DNA from: JBBSBY01 sp038205805
GTDB taxonomy: Bacteria > Desulfobacterota > Desulfomonilia > Desulfomonilales > Desulfomonilaceae
Length of the DNA stretch: 20,217 nucleotides
NCBI GenBank assembly: GCA_038205805.1
Contig: JBBRBO010000068.1
Coordinates: 1 to 20,217, forward strand
Direction of reading: 5' to 3'
In this document: piece after piece, positions 1-7,187 of the stretch
Layout of the letters: each line of letters begins with the position of its first letter
Numbering within the stretch: position 1 is the stretch's first letter
Made by a program: the position numbers and the translations under genes
Notes under the pieces: model-generated
The model's input: the letters and a program-made list of their open reading frames with translations, nothing else
Database searches by the model: none
Told to the model about the DNA's origin: nothing

Positions 1-222
1 ATACCAAAGTGCTTTCCAACGAGTAACATTGGTGAAGACTCTTTTTGGGAAGGTAGGTTTTTTCGACGTCTATCTGAGAACGTTTAATATGCCGAAAGCG
101 GCCTTTTCTCCTTGAGAAAAGCCGGTTTCGGCCATTTAAAAGTTCTTGGAGAGGGGTTCGAGGAGAAGCCTTCTTTCAAGAAGGTTCTCCCCGATATTAC
201 TTCTTTGGCTGCGCATTGGTAT
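1..222 (+). repeat. MITE-like element, copy A
   Basis: This ~222-bp element appears again in inverted orientation at 8131-8352, nearly base for base over the whole length, and more diverged at 2936-3158. Its ends form imperfect terminal inverted repeats: ATACCAAAGTGC at the left and GCGCATTGGTAT at the right. Inside are two hairpins, one at 91-132 with arms beginning GCCGAAA and ending TTTCGGC, and one around 166-198 built from a GAGAAGCCTTCTT-type arm. No transposase is encoded, so it would need help in trans to move. The element starts at the first base of the window, so the true left boundary may lie outside. It ends 8 bp from the stop codon of the NagZ-like gene. Confidence 0.8.
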
Positions 223-230
223 AAGATCAC

Positions 231-1556
231 TCAACGTCCAACAGACCGCATTGCGTTCGTCAATCGGATAGCACTCCGCTGCAGGGCGCCGGGGTCGAGT
301 TTGCGCTGCTTGTCGGCCTCCAAAAGAGCATACATGATACGGTAGTACTGGTCCGGATCATAACTCACTAAGATTAGGTCAACGCCCGCGTTCAATGCGT
401 CAACAGCACCGGAGTCCATGCCGATCCGGCTGCGATACACCGCAAGCATGGTGAAGTTGTCCGTAATCAGCGCTCCGTCATATTTCCATTGGTCACGTAT
501 GAGACCGGCGATAACCGCAGGAGACATGGAAACCGGCCGTTCGCCGTCTATTTCCGTTAATCGCACATGGCCGAGCATCACGAAGGCTTTGCTGTGAAGC
601 ATCAGTTCTCGGAACGGGACCCAATCAGCGGCGGCCAGTTCAGCAGTGGGGGTTGTCAGGTTCGCATGTTCCAGATGAGTGTCCTCGAACACCCCGCCCA
701 ATCCGGGAAAATGCTTCAACGTGCAGCGTACCCCGGCCTTTTCGAGTTCGGCGCAGTACCAGCCGGCGACTTGAGCGACAACTTTGGGGTCATGCGAGAT
801 GGCTCGTTTGGAAATGCGTGTGAAGCGATCATTGGGATTGACGATGTGACGGTTTAGATCCACCACCGGCGCGAAGTTCAAGTTGACCCCGATGGCGACA
901 AGCTCTCGGCCTTGGGAGCGGGCGTATTCCTGTACGGCCTCTTTCAGGCGCTCCGGGTCCGTGCGCTGTTTCACCAGCTCGGAGAGCGCAGGCATCGGGT
1001 TCAACGGCGGAGACAGTCTTGAGACAATACCGCCCTCCTGGTCCGTGGCAATCCACAAGGGGGATAATTCATGCTTCCGGCGCTCACTCTGAAGAGAAGC
1101 GATTTCTTCTCGAACTTGAGTGACGCTCTTTTCGTGAACATTGGCGCCGGAAATGAAGACGCCGGAAACGGCTCCATGTGCCGCAAGCTCTCGGACTTCC
1201 GCGAGATTACGGTATCCGACAATGAAATGCCGTCCTATGGTTTTGAGTCGCCCAGAATCTGTTTGCCGGACCTCGTGACGAATTGACTGGAAGCGGGCTT
1301 CCAGCGCTAATGTCATTATGAAGGCGAAAATGGCCGCGAGCAGACCGAGAGACGCCGATACCCTGAGAGCCCGTTGCTCAGGGCGTAACGAGCGCAAGAG
1401 CAGAATCTCGCCTGCAATCAAGACCAGGGGTATCGTGAGCAATCCAATAAGCATCCGGAGGCGTAGATCTACCAGAATGGGGGCGCGCCAATCCACGGCG
1501 ACATAGCCAAGGGCCACAGCAACGGAAAGCATCAATACGGCAGAAAGATGTTTCAT
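231..1556 (-). CDS. Membrane-anchored glycoside hydrolase family 3 (NagZ-like beta-N-acetylhexosaminidase)
   Basis: The protein carries a glycoside hydrolase family 3 N-terminal barrel. Numbering from the upstream ATG, visible motifs are DQEGG at 174-178, KHFPG at 283-287 with D294 and H296 just after it, and TDNFTM near 367-372. D368 is the expected nucleophile, although the usual SDDLEM is altered. NagZ enzymes remove N-acetylglucosamine from muropeptides during cell-wall recycling and are normally cytoplasmic, about 340 residues long. This one is about 100 residues longer because of an N-terminal part with three predicted membrane helices (about 7-25, 36-57 and 68-88), so it is probably membrane-tethered. 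Two ATGs lie 6 bp apart, at 1562 and 1556. The second is preferred because AAGGA (1562-1566) sits 5 nt before it and would be too close for the first. The family is clear; the exact substrate is inferred. Confidence 0.85.
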   Translation of the reverse strand: MKHLSAVLMLSVAVALGYVAVDWRAPILVDLRLRMLIGLLTIPLVLIAGEILLLRSLRPEQRALRVSASLGLLAAIFAFIMTLALEARFQSIRHEVRQTDSGRLKTIGRHFIVGYRNLAEVRELAAHGAVSGVFISGANVHEKSVTQVREEIASLQSERRKHELSPLWIATDQEGGIVSRLSPPLNPMPALSELVKQRTDPERLKEAVQEYARSQGRELVAIGVNLNFAPVVDLNRHIVNPNDRFTRISKRAISHDPKVVAQVAGWYCAELEKAGVRCTLKHFPGLGGVFEDTHLEHANLTTPTAELAAADWVPFRELMLHSKAFVMLGHVRLTEIDGERPVSMSPAVIAGLIRDQWKYDGALITDNFTMLAVYRSRIGMDSGAVDALNAGVDLILVSYDPDQYYRIMYALLEADKQRKLDPGALQRSAIRLTNAMRSVGR

Positions 1557-2080
1557 ACTCATCCTTGACTAGGAAATTGGGGGCGCCGAGGGAACTGCCA
1601 AGCCGGCGGTTCGAGTAATAGCGGTTGTGTAGACCGAGAAAATGCTTTAAGATTATAGCCGTTTATCTCAAGAGGATCAATCGCTCGGAATCATCGGGGC
1701 AGAGCCGTCTCAAGCCTGATGAAAGCTGAAGGAAAGACTTATAGCCTCTCCAGCCGCCCCGTAGTTGTTTCACGTGGTTGAATGCTTCCCGGTGAACGGT
1801 TGCGTGCCCACGCCTAGTTCCCGGCTTACAAGCGGCTCGTTGAGACGGTTGGATGGTGTGGTATTAGCTCACCGGGTGTGAGACGGCGCTACGCCCGGAA
1901 AAGGTGACTATGCCGTTGGTGTATCGGCGCTCACCCAGAGACGGCCATACCCCTGAACAATTCAGCTCCCGAAAACGTGCCGCGACGCTCTTCAAGATCT
2001 TTGGCCTGCTCAAGCGCGAGTTTACATTGCAACACTTCGGCCCTTGAGGGCCTCGGCCGGACTCCGGCGGTTGGATCCCA
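1557..2080. other. Intergenic, no gene seen
   Basis: This spacer of about 520 bp lies between two minus-strand genes. No convincing ORF or RNA gene was recognised. It contains a parS-like half-site (1766-1781, listed separately). On the plus strand a short open stretch around 1980-2043 reads like protein but has no start and could be a gene scrap. Confidence 0.5.
1766..1781 (+). promoter_or_regulatory. Degenerate parS-like site
   Basis: TGTTTCACGTGGTTGA matches the first 11 bases of the bacterial parS consensus TGTTTCACGTGAAACA exactly and then diverges, for 12 of 16 matches. ParB (16690-17574) is encoded in the same window and parS sites usually cluster near parAB and oriC, so this could be a decayed or weak ParB-binding half-site. 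No full palindromic parS was seen in the window. Confidence 0.25.
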
Positions 2081-2488
2081 TTAATCCATTTGGATTGTTC
2101 TCATATTTTTTCGTTGCTGGAGCACGTGTGACTGAATCTTCTCTTTCATTTCTAAGGGATTCATGATGGGAAACGTTAGCTGAGGCGCCGTAGTATCATC
2201 GGAAAACAAGGTGATCGTTCCAACATGGAAGACCCGCTGTACAAAGCTTTGCTCGAATTTGCTGTCAAAAACTCTGTAATACTCGACTTGCTCCTGATTT
2301 CGAGAAACAATCCCTCGAAGGACGACGACACGTGTGGATGTAATTTTCAGGTTCCAGCCCAGACTTTCAATCCAGGACCAGATAATTCCCACGTTCCAGC
2401 CAATCAAGAGGAGCCATAAAATTCCGTGTGAAAAGTGAAAGACCTTGAAAGGAATTTTGCCTTCATACAGCACTTGTTCTTCAGCCAA
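2081..2488 (-). CDS. Bacterial PH-domain (DUF304/bPH2) membrane protein
   Basis: This 135-residue protein has one hydrophobic helix at about 21-40 followed by a compact domain. The pattern W-x-L-K-I-T-S-T-R-V-V-V-L-R-G-I-V-S-R, then E-Q-V-E-Y, then QRVFHVGTITLFS, is typical of the bacterial PH domain of YdbS/YdbT-like proteins. Family members are inner-membrane-associated and mostly uncharacterised. The likely start is TTG at 2486-2488, preceded by AGGGG with 6 nt spacing; no ATG offers a better choice. It stands alone, more than 500 bp from its neighbours on both sides. The domain call is good; the function is unknown. Confidence 0.75.
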   Translation of the reverse strand: MAEEQVLYEGKIPFKVFHFSHGILWLLLIGWNVGIIWSWIESLGWNLKITSTRVVVLRGIVSRNQEQVEYYRVFDSKFEQSFVQRVFHVGTITLFSDDTTAPQLTFPIMNPLEMKEKIQSHVLQQRKNMRTIQMD

Positions 2489-2935
2489 AACGTTCCCCTA
2501 TGTGAAGTAGTGTAGTTCCACCGACGAACAGTCCGAGCGGATCATCAGAGCGCCGAACATGCTAATTGTGAACATCGGTCGCTCCGGTAATTTGTTCAGA
2601 AGAGCTTTCGCTCTTTGCAATTTTAGTCATGCGGGCGAAAAGCCGTTTTACGTAATTCCGTCATCCGGACCTGCGTCTCAGCGCCCGCATGGTTTGGTAT
2701 TTATTACCGAAGCGCCGGACCTTGAGCAATCCGGTCCACCTGTGTGGCGCTCTCAATACAGCGCCGCTTTGCTCAATCAAGGGCTTCAGCGATGTCGGCG
2801 GCGGAGAGTTCCCCTCGCTGATAGCGTAGCCGATAAACTCCCGAAAGGCAATTGGTTCGTGCAGCGCCGGCGCCTGCGTTCGCGAGTAGTGATGAGAGCA
2901 AACTATAGCCAATGCGGCTTTTATGACGGCGTCTT
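2489..2935. other. Intergenic, possible decayed coding sequence
   Basis: No intact gene is convincing here. A plus-strand ORF from 2559 runs into the MITE at 2936, which argues against it. On the minus strand a protein-like stretch ends at a TGA at 2773-2775 and continues in the same frame to a double stop near 2700, as a decayed gene might. It matches no family I recognise. Confidence 0.4.
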
Positions 2936-3158
2936 ATACGAATGCGCAATATTAGAAGTAATATTGGGGAGAACCTTCTTGAAAGAAGGTTCTCCCCAAA
3001 CCCCTCTCCAAGAACTTTCAAAATAGCCGCAAGTGCCTTTTCTCAAAGATAAAAATCCACTTGCGGCGCATTTAAACTTTCTTTCATAGTAGTTAGGGAA
3101 ACCTGCTCTTACAAAAATGTCCTTCGCCTATATTCCTTGTTCGACAGGCCATTGGTAT
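2936..3158 (-). repeat. MITE-like element, copy B (diverged)
   Basis: The element is 223 bp, in the same orientation as the copy at 8131-8352. The ends are ATACGAATGCGC and GGCCATTGGTAT. It contains a perfect 15-bp inverted repeat (arms 2966-2980 and 2983-2997, left arm GGGGAGAACCTTCTT) and a second hairpin with 10-bp arms at 3026-3035 and 3058-3067 (GCCGCAAGTG/CACTTGCGGC). The far half has diverged strongly from the other copies, but the terminal repeat is kept, supporting a real element boundary. Confidence 0.75.
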
Positions 3159-3539
3159 TAGATGAGGTCAAGAGGAGCGGCCTTAATCCCTCGGTTTACC
3201 AATGGCGGCTGTATTGGAAGCTTAGCCTTTGCTGCAGACCCGAAGGCTTGGATTGCCGAAGATAAAGCCGGATTCACATGACGCCTATCCCTAGAAACGC
3301 ACAGTAATACATCACACGGAATAGCATTCCGACCGGAATTTCCGTCTCGTAAACACGCTATGAGTGGTTGCTTGTATGGCTACCCTCACCATTATCTACA
3401 AGTCAAAGCACGTAACCGTTCACTCCTATAGTCATATTCATTATACGGAACGTGGCGCCAACCGGCCAAATTGTTTTTGCATGCGCGAAAGCCTCGATTT
3501 TTCGCTTAAGGGATAAAAAGCAGCTTTTCTAAACTGACG

Positions 3540-3554
3540 TTAAACTGAGTTTAA
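3540..3554. promoter_or_regulatory. Palindromic operator-like site
   Basis: TTAAACT-G-AGTTTAA is a perfect inverted repeat of 7-bp arms around one base, about 160 bp upstream of the Cache gene. A further half-copy sits just upstream. The binding protein is unknown. Confidence 0.3.
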
Positions 3555-3703
3555 ATCGGCATTTAGAGCCAACAAACCTTTCAGGAGAGAAATCTTTCCG
3601 ATCGGGGGCGGCATAAATTATCATTAGAGAACCATTGCGTAAAAAAGTTCAACAGGGTAACCTTTTGTAAGGCGGGGTTATTGAATCCACTTCCCCAATT
3701 AAT

Positions 3704-3710
3704 AAGGAGA
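3704..3710 (+). promoter_or_regulatory. Shine-Dalgarno site deciding the Cache gene start
   Basis: AAGGAGA lies 6 nt before the GTG at 3717. It shows that translation starts there rather than at the ATG at 3681, which would put 12 extra residues before the signal peptide. Confidence 0.75.
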
Positions 3711-3716
3711 CTTCTT

Positions 3717-4172
3717 GTGAAAAAGATTCTCGTGTCGGCGCTTTGTTTAAGCCTTATGTTCATAGGTGTCGCCATAGCCGATCAGGCTGCGGACACAAAG
3801 GCTCTCGTGGAAAAAGGTGTGGCAGCGGTCAAAGAAAAGGGCTTAGAGCCCGCCTTAAAAGAGATGGGCGATCCAAAGGGACCTTTTGTCAAAGGCGATC
3901 TGTATTTGTTCGCAGGTTCTATGGATAAGGTTACCCTACTCGCTCATCCATTTGCTAAGGATAAATTAGTAGGTCCCGATCTGAGCAAGATGAAAGACTC
4001 AAAGGGAAATGAATTCTTCGTAAAATTCAAAGAAATAGCTGAAAAACCCGGTTCCGGCTGGGTTGAATATATGTGGCCCAAACCAGGCGCCAAGGATCCT
4101 TCCCTTAAAAAGACCTATATCATGCGAGTTCCCGGTAAACCCGTCTATGTCGGAGCGGGTTACTACCCATAA
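3717..4172 (+). CDS. Secreted single-Cache domain protein
   Basis: The mature protein resembles stand-alone periplasmic single-Cache (sCache_2-type) proteins common in Deltaproteobacteria. The pattern GPFVKGDLYLFAGSMDKVTLLAHP, broken here into its parts, is GPF, a GDLY-LF strand, then AHP. It is followed by GPDLSKMKDSKGNEFF, GSGWVEYMWP and a final VGAGYY. Such domains bind small ligands in the periplasm, usually as the sensor part of receptors; here no signalling domain follows. GTG at 3717 is chosen over the in-frame ATG at 3681 because AAGGAGA (3704-3710) lies 6 nt before it, and the resulting N-terminus (MKKILVSALCLSLMFIGVAIA) is a clean signal peptide with an Ala-Ile-Ala cleavage site. 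The product has 151 residues. Ligand and role are unknown. Confidence 0.8.
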   Translation: MKKILVSALCLSLMFIGVAIADQAADTKALVEKGVAAVKEKGLEPALKEMGDPKGPFVKGDLYLFAGSMDKVTLLAHPFAKDKLVGPDLSKMKDSKGNEFFVKFKEIAEKPGSGWVEYMWPKPGAKDPSLKKTYIMRVPGKPVYVGAGYYP

Positions 4173-4317
4173 TACGTCTCACGCCGAATCAGCCCCGCCT
4201 ACACTGACGGCATTCGAGACAATTAACTTCTCATGCGGCTCTTGGCCTTCCCGCGTGGAGCAAGCCGGTGGTCTGCGACGACCGCAATCCACAAATACCC
4301 TTTGGTTTAAGATCAAT

Positions 4318-4337
4318 GAGGGCGAGTTTTAGCCCTC
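4318..4337. terminator. Weak hairpin between convergent genes
   Basis: GAGGGC (4318-4323) pairs with GCCCTC (4332-4337) around an 8-nt loop. The hairpin lies between the convergent Cache and PIN/TRAM genes and touches the stop codon of the latter. On the plus strand a TTTTT run follows at 4343-4347, not directly after the stem, so terminator function is only possible. Confidence 0.3.
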
Positions 4338-5326
4338 TAGCCGTTTTTCACCACGGCGAAGATCATGCGGCCCGCTGTGGTTTGTAGGACGCTTGTGACA
4401 GTCACATCCATGTGTTTGCCGATGGATCTGCGTCCGTTGTCCACCACGACCATGGTCCCGTCATCCAGGTAAGCAATGCCTTGGCCCGCCTCTTTGCCCT
4501 CCTTGAGGATTTGCACCTTCATGGTTTCACCGGGGAGCACTATGGGTTTGAGCGAATTCGCCAACTGGTTGATATTCAGCACCTGAATGGATTGCACTTC
4601 AGCCACTTTATTGAGATTGAAGTCGTTGGTGAGAATCGCATACCCCGTGTCGCGCGCCATGTGGATGAGCTTTTGGTCCACGTCCTTAACGGAGGGATAA
4701 TCCGTGTCTTCGATTATGATCTTGACGAAGGCTTGCTTCTTGATCTTGTTGAGGATATCCAAGCCCCGACGGCCACGAGTGCGCTTGGTGGATTCCGAGG
4801 AGTCCGCTATGGTCTGGAGTTCCTTGAGCACGAACTGAGGAATCACGATGTCGCCGTCCAGGAAGCCGGTTTCGCACACGTCGGCTATCCTACCGTCGAT
4901 AATCACCGAGGTATCCAGGATACCCACTATCTTCCTTGGAGCGTTGTCTAGGGGCTCGACCTTGGGTTTGAAGTCCCGGGATTTGGTTGCGCCCAGCTGC
5001 ATACCAATGAGCGAAAAAACGATGACGATCATGATCCGTAGAGCGGTCCCGGCTTGCGCTCCCAAGAAGACCGCCGGATCAATGAGACTGATGATGAAAA
5101 AGCTCACAAGCATGCCGAAGAGAGTCCCTACGGCGCCGCCTACGATTTTGAATCCGTCTAAGGTGAGCCAAAAACGTATAAGACTAAGAAAAAGAACACC
5201 CAAGATCAAGCCGCCCACGGAAGCGATTGCGGCCATAACAAGATCATGTGATGAAAAGAATGCGATAAGGGCGCTGAATCCCGCCATTGAGAGAACCAAG
5301 AGAGCGGACAGTGTTTTCCCGGGCAT
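4337..5326 (-). CDS. PIN/TRAM domain membrane protein (YacL family)
   Basis: The 329-residue protein has four N-terminal membrane helices (about 5-24, 29-50, 60-83 and 92-112), then a PIN domain and a C-terminal TRAM domain (about 267-328). The PIN domain begins GILDTSVIIDGRIADV with D138 as the first acidic residue; E169, D217 and D235 (LTNDF) complete the expected metal-binding acidic set. PIN domains are usually nucleases and TRAM domains bind RNA, so this is probably a membrane-bound RNA-processing enzyme; its target is unknown. Architecture and length match the YacL family. It lies 31 bp downstream of carD on the same strand, an arrangement seen in many bacteria, and is probably co-transcribed with it. 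Confidence 0.9.
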   Translation of the reverse strand: MPGKTLSALLVLSMAGFSALIAFFSSHDLVMAAIASVGGLILGVLFLSLIRFWLTLDGFKIVGGAVGTLFGMLVSFFIISLIDPAVFLGAQAGTALRIMIVIVFSLIGMQLGATKSRDFKPKVEPLDNAPRKIVGILDTSVIIDGRIADVCETGFLDGDIVIPQFVLKELQTIADSSESTKRTRGRRGLDILNKIKKQAFVKIIIEDTDYPSVKDVDQKLIHMARDTGYAILTNDFNLNKVAEVQSIQVLNINQLANSLKPIVLPGETMKVQILKEGKEAGQGIAYLDDGTMVVVDNGRRSIGKHMDVTVTSVLQTTAGRMIFAVVKNG

Positions 5327-5357
5327 GAATGAGGGGTCCTTTCAAAGACAGGCTGTG

Positions 5358-5873
5358 CTAATCCGGGTTTTGCTTACGACCTGAAGCGAATATTTTGTTG
5401 ATCGTGCGCTCGATTTCCGTCTCATCGGCCCTTTGAGCCACGGAAAGTTCTTTAATGAGGAGATTGCGGGCTGAATCGAAGAGACGACGTTCGCCATGGG
5501 AAAGGTCTTTGGTTTCCTTGAGCAGACTAAGGTCCCTAAAAACTTCCGCGGCCATATGTATACTGCCGCTCCTCATTTTGTCCTGGTATTCTCTATGGCG
5601 TCTGTTCCAGGTTTGGCTATCGGTCTTGTCGCTCCTTTTCTTGAGAATGTCGATGATGATGGGAACTTCTTCAAGCTCGACTATCTTGCGGACGCCGTTG
5701 GCTTCCGCCTTTTTCACCGGGATTTTAATCACCGGACGATCATTTGCCGTCTTGATCTGTGTCTCGAGGATATAACAAAGCTCAAAGGAACTGCCGATCT
5801 GCTCTTCCTTGATGTCCGTTATCCGTGCAACTCCCAGAATTGGATAAACGACAACGTCTCCGATGTTGAACAT
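5358..5873 (-). CDS. carD: CarD family transcriptional regulator
   Basis: This is a 171-residue CarD/CdnL-type protein. The N-terminal RNA-polymerase-interacting domain (about 1-58) begins MFNIGDVVVYPILGVARI, with a later IPVKKAEANGVRKIV segment. The C-terminal helical DNA-binding part (about 70-165) includes W89 in TWNRRHREYQ, the position of the Trp that wedges the promoter bubble in characterised CarD proteins. Such proteins bind RNA polymerase beta and stabilise open promoter complexes, often at rRNA and growth genes. The start ATG is preceded by GGGAG. Two minus-strand promoter candidates lie upstream, at 5905-5934 and 6164-6192. It is followed by the PIN/TRAM gene. Confidence 0.93.
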   Translation of the reverse strand: MFNIGDVVVYPILGVARITDIKEEQIGSSFELCYILETQIKTANDRPVIKIPVKKAEANGVRKIVELEEVPIIIDILKKRSDKTDSQTWNRRHREYQDKMRSGSIHMAAEVFRDLSLLKETKDLSHGERRLFDSARNLLIKELSVAQRADETEIERTINKIFASGRKQNPD

Positions 5874-5904
5874 GTTCCCAGCTCCCTTCTACCCTCGCAT
5901 TAAC

Positions 5905-5934
5905 TTTATACGAAACAAACGCTATAAAAAGCAA
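5905..5934 (-). promoter_or_regulatory. Candidate proximal carD promoter
   Basis: On the minus strand TTGCTT (5934-5929) and TATAAA (5910-5905) are separated by 18 bp, which fits a sigma-70-type promoter about 30 bp upstream of the carD start. Confidence 0.4.
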
Positions 5935-6163
5935 TTGAAATAGACGACTTCTTCGGATTAAAATTTGGAAAAATGAGATGGGAATACCGTTACCGGTGAT
6001 ATTCTTACGATAATCAGCCGGCTTACATGTAGGGAATCGACGCAGCCTGAGCGATCCCCTGAACGACACCCTCCGCACATAATAGCACACCGGGATCTCG
6101 AACGTTAGCGTGATTCCCGCTGAACGATTTCCTCCTGGCCGTTTAGATCCCGTGAACGGGCCG

Positions 6164-6192
6164 AGAATATACAAGCCTTTTGGGCTTGTCAA
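6164..6192 (-). promoter_or_regulatory. Strong sigma-70-like promoter with palindromic spacer, toward carD
   Basis: On the minus strand a consensus TTGACA (6192-6187) is 17 bp from TATTCT (6169-6164). The region from the -35 box into the spacer is an inverted repeat: ACAAGCC (6171-6177) and GGCTTGT (6183-6189). A palindrome overlapping the -35 element is a usual place for a repressor to bind. The promoter points toward carD and would give a leader of about 280 nt. It also lies about 25 bp upstream of cutA on the other strand, so a bound protein could affect both. Confidence 0.5.
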
Positions 6193-6217
6193 CTAAAAAG
6201 CACAAAAAGGGGCAAAT

Positions 6218-6544
6218 ATGAATCCATTCGCATTATGCGTTGTTACCATTGATGATATTGAAAAAGCCGCAACAATTGCTCACTCCTTGGTTGAAGAAAA
6301 GCTCGTGGCTTGCGTGAACATTATTCCGAATATTCGGTCCATTTACCGATGGAAAGGGCGAATTTATGATGAAAGAGAATTCATCATGATTGCAAAAACC
6401 CGAACTTCCTTGTATACAAGGTTTGAACAACGGGTTCGAGAACTTCATCATTACGAAACTCCTGAAATCATTATGCTAAACATAGAGAACGGATTACCCG
6501 AATATCTCAAATGGATTCATGACTGCACACTAGCCGATGAATGA
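6218..6544 (+). CDS. cutA: CutA1 divalent-cation tolerance protein
   Basis: The 108-residue sequence is a full-length CutA1. Motifs are KLVACVNI at 28-35, SIYRWKG at 41-47 and HHYETPEII at 77-85. CutA forms very stable trimers and has been linked to copper and divalent metal tolerance in E. coli; its actual biochemical role is still debated. GGGG lies a few bases before the ATG. The gene overlaps rsmG by 8 bp, suggesting coupled translation. Its base composition is visibly more AT-rich than rsmG right after it, so the two may have different histories. Confidence 0.95.
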   Translation: MNPFALCVVTIDDIEKAATIAHSLVEEKLVACVNIIPNIRSIYRWKGRIYDEREFIMIAKTRTSLYTRFEQRVRELHHYETPEIIMLNIENGLPEYLKWIHDCTLADE

Positions 6545-7187
6545 TCCTTTAACGCTTTTACGTAAGGGCGCTGAACTCCTGGACATCCCGTTGGAAGAGG
6601 ACGCCGTTGAAAAGATAGGCGCTTACGCTCGGCTACTCCTGGACTGGGGGCGCCGGACCAATCTCACGTCCATTTTTGAGCCTGCGGCCGTGATTGAGCG
6701 CCATTTCCTGGATTCGCTCACGGTGCTCAAGGTCATGCCCGAGGCGGTGAAGACCGCCGTGGACATTGGTTCAGGCGCGGGATTCCCCGGCATGGTGGTG
6801 AAGATCGCCCGTCCCGAGATGCGGCTGAGCTTCATCGAGCCGAACACGAAGAAGCTGGTGTTTCTCAAGGTTGTGGCGAATGATCTCGGTCTGCGAAACC
6901 TAGCCTTCCATAACATGCGCTTCGAGCGGCTCGCCGGCAAAGCGGAGTTTGACTGCGTACTCTCGCGGGCCTTTTCTTCGGATAGCCGGCTGCTGGGCTC
7001 CTTCGCGAAGTTCCTCCGCCCTGAAGGAAGTTTAGTGCGCATGACCGGGCCGGCTTTGCGCGACGCTGACCTTGCTCTTGATACTTTCCGCATCGAGAAG
7101 ACGTGGGAAGGCGTACTCCCGTTTAGCGGCCAATACCGAAGGGTCATTCTCTACAGCCGCACGGAAACCGTTCAGGCAGAACCTTGA
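6537..7187 (+). CDS. rsmG: 16S rRNA m7G methyltransferase RsmG
   Basis: The 216-residue protein matches RsmG (GidB), which methylates N7 of G527 (E. coli numbering) in 16S rRNA using S-adenosylmethionine. The N-terminal RHFLDSL motif is at 55-61. The SAM-binding loop DIGSGAGFPG is at 76-85. NTKKLVFL lies around 104-110 and the SRAF motif at 143-146. The start ATG lies inside the end of cutA. In many bacteria rsmG is directly followed by parA and parB; here parA begins 8.75 kb downstream, with an accessory block in between. Confidence 0.95.
   Translation: MNDPLTLLRKGAELLDIPLEEDAVEKIGAYARLLLDWGRRTNLTSIFEPAAVIERHFLDSLTVLKVMPEAVKTAVDIGSGAGFPGMVVKIARPEMRLSFIEPNTKKLVFLKVVANDLGLRNLAFHNMRFERLAGKAEFDCVLSRAFSSDSRLLGSFAKFLRPEGSLVRMTGPALRDADLALDTFRIEKTWEGVLPFSGQYRRVILYSRTETVQAEP

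Larger units (their letters stand above)
3159..3716. other. Intergenic upstream of the Cache gene
   Basis: There are 558 bp without a supported gene. A 15-bp palindrome, TTAAACTGAGTTTAA, lies at 3540-3554, with the half-motif TAAACTGA also at 3530-3537. It could be a regulator-binding site for the Cache gene. Otherwise nothing is recognised. Confidence 0.4.

Noticed and set aside
1605..1625. GGTTCGAGT resembling a tRNA T-arm
   Set aside because: No acceptor, D or anticodon arms could be formed around it.
2559..3026. 155-codon plus-strand ORF
   Set aside because: Its end reads through the MITE at 2936, it has no recognisable domain and no good ribosome site, and a protein-like frame exists on the other strand.
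4412..5384. Two ORFs of about 180 codons on the plus strand
   Set aside because: They are antisense to the PIN/TRAM gene, whose domains are clear.
5782..6192. 136-codon minus-strand ORF upstream of carD
   Set aside because: It overlaps the real carD start in another frame and covers the promoter region; its composition is not protein-like.
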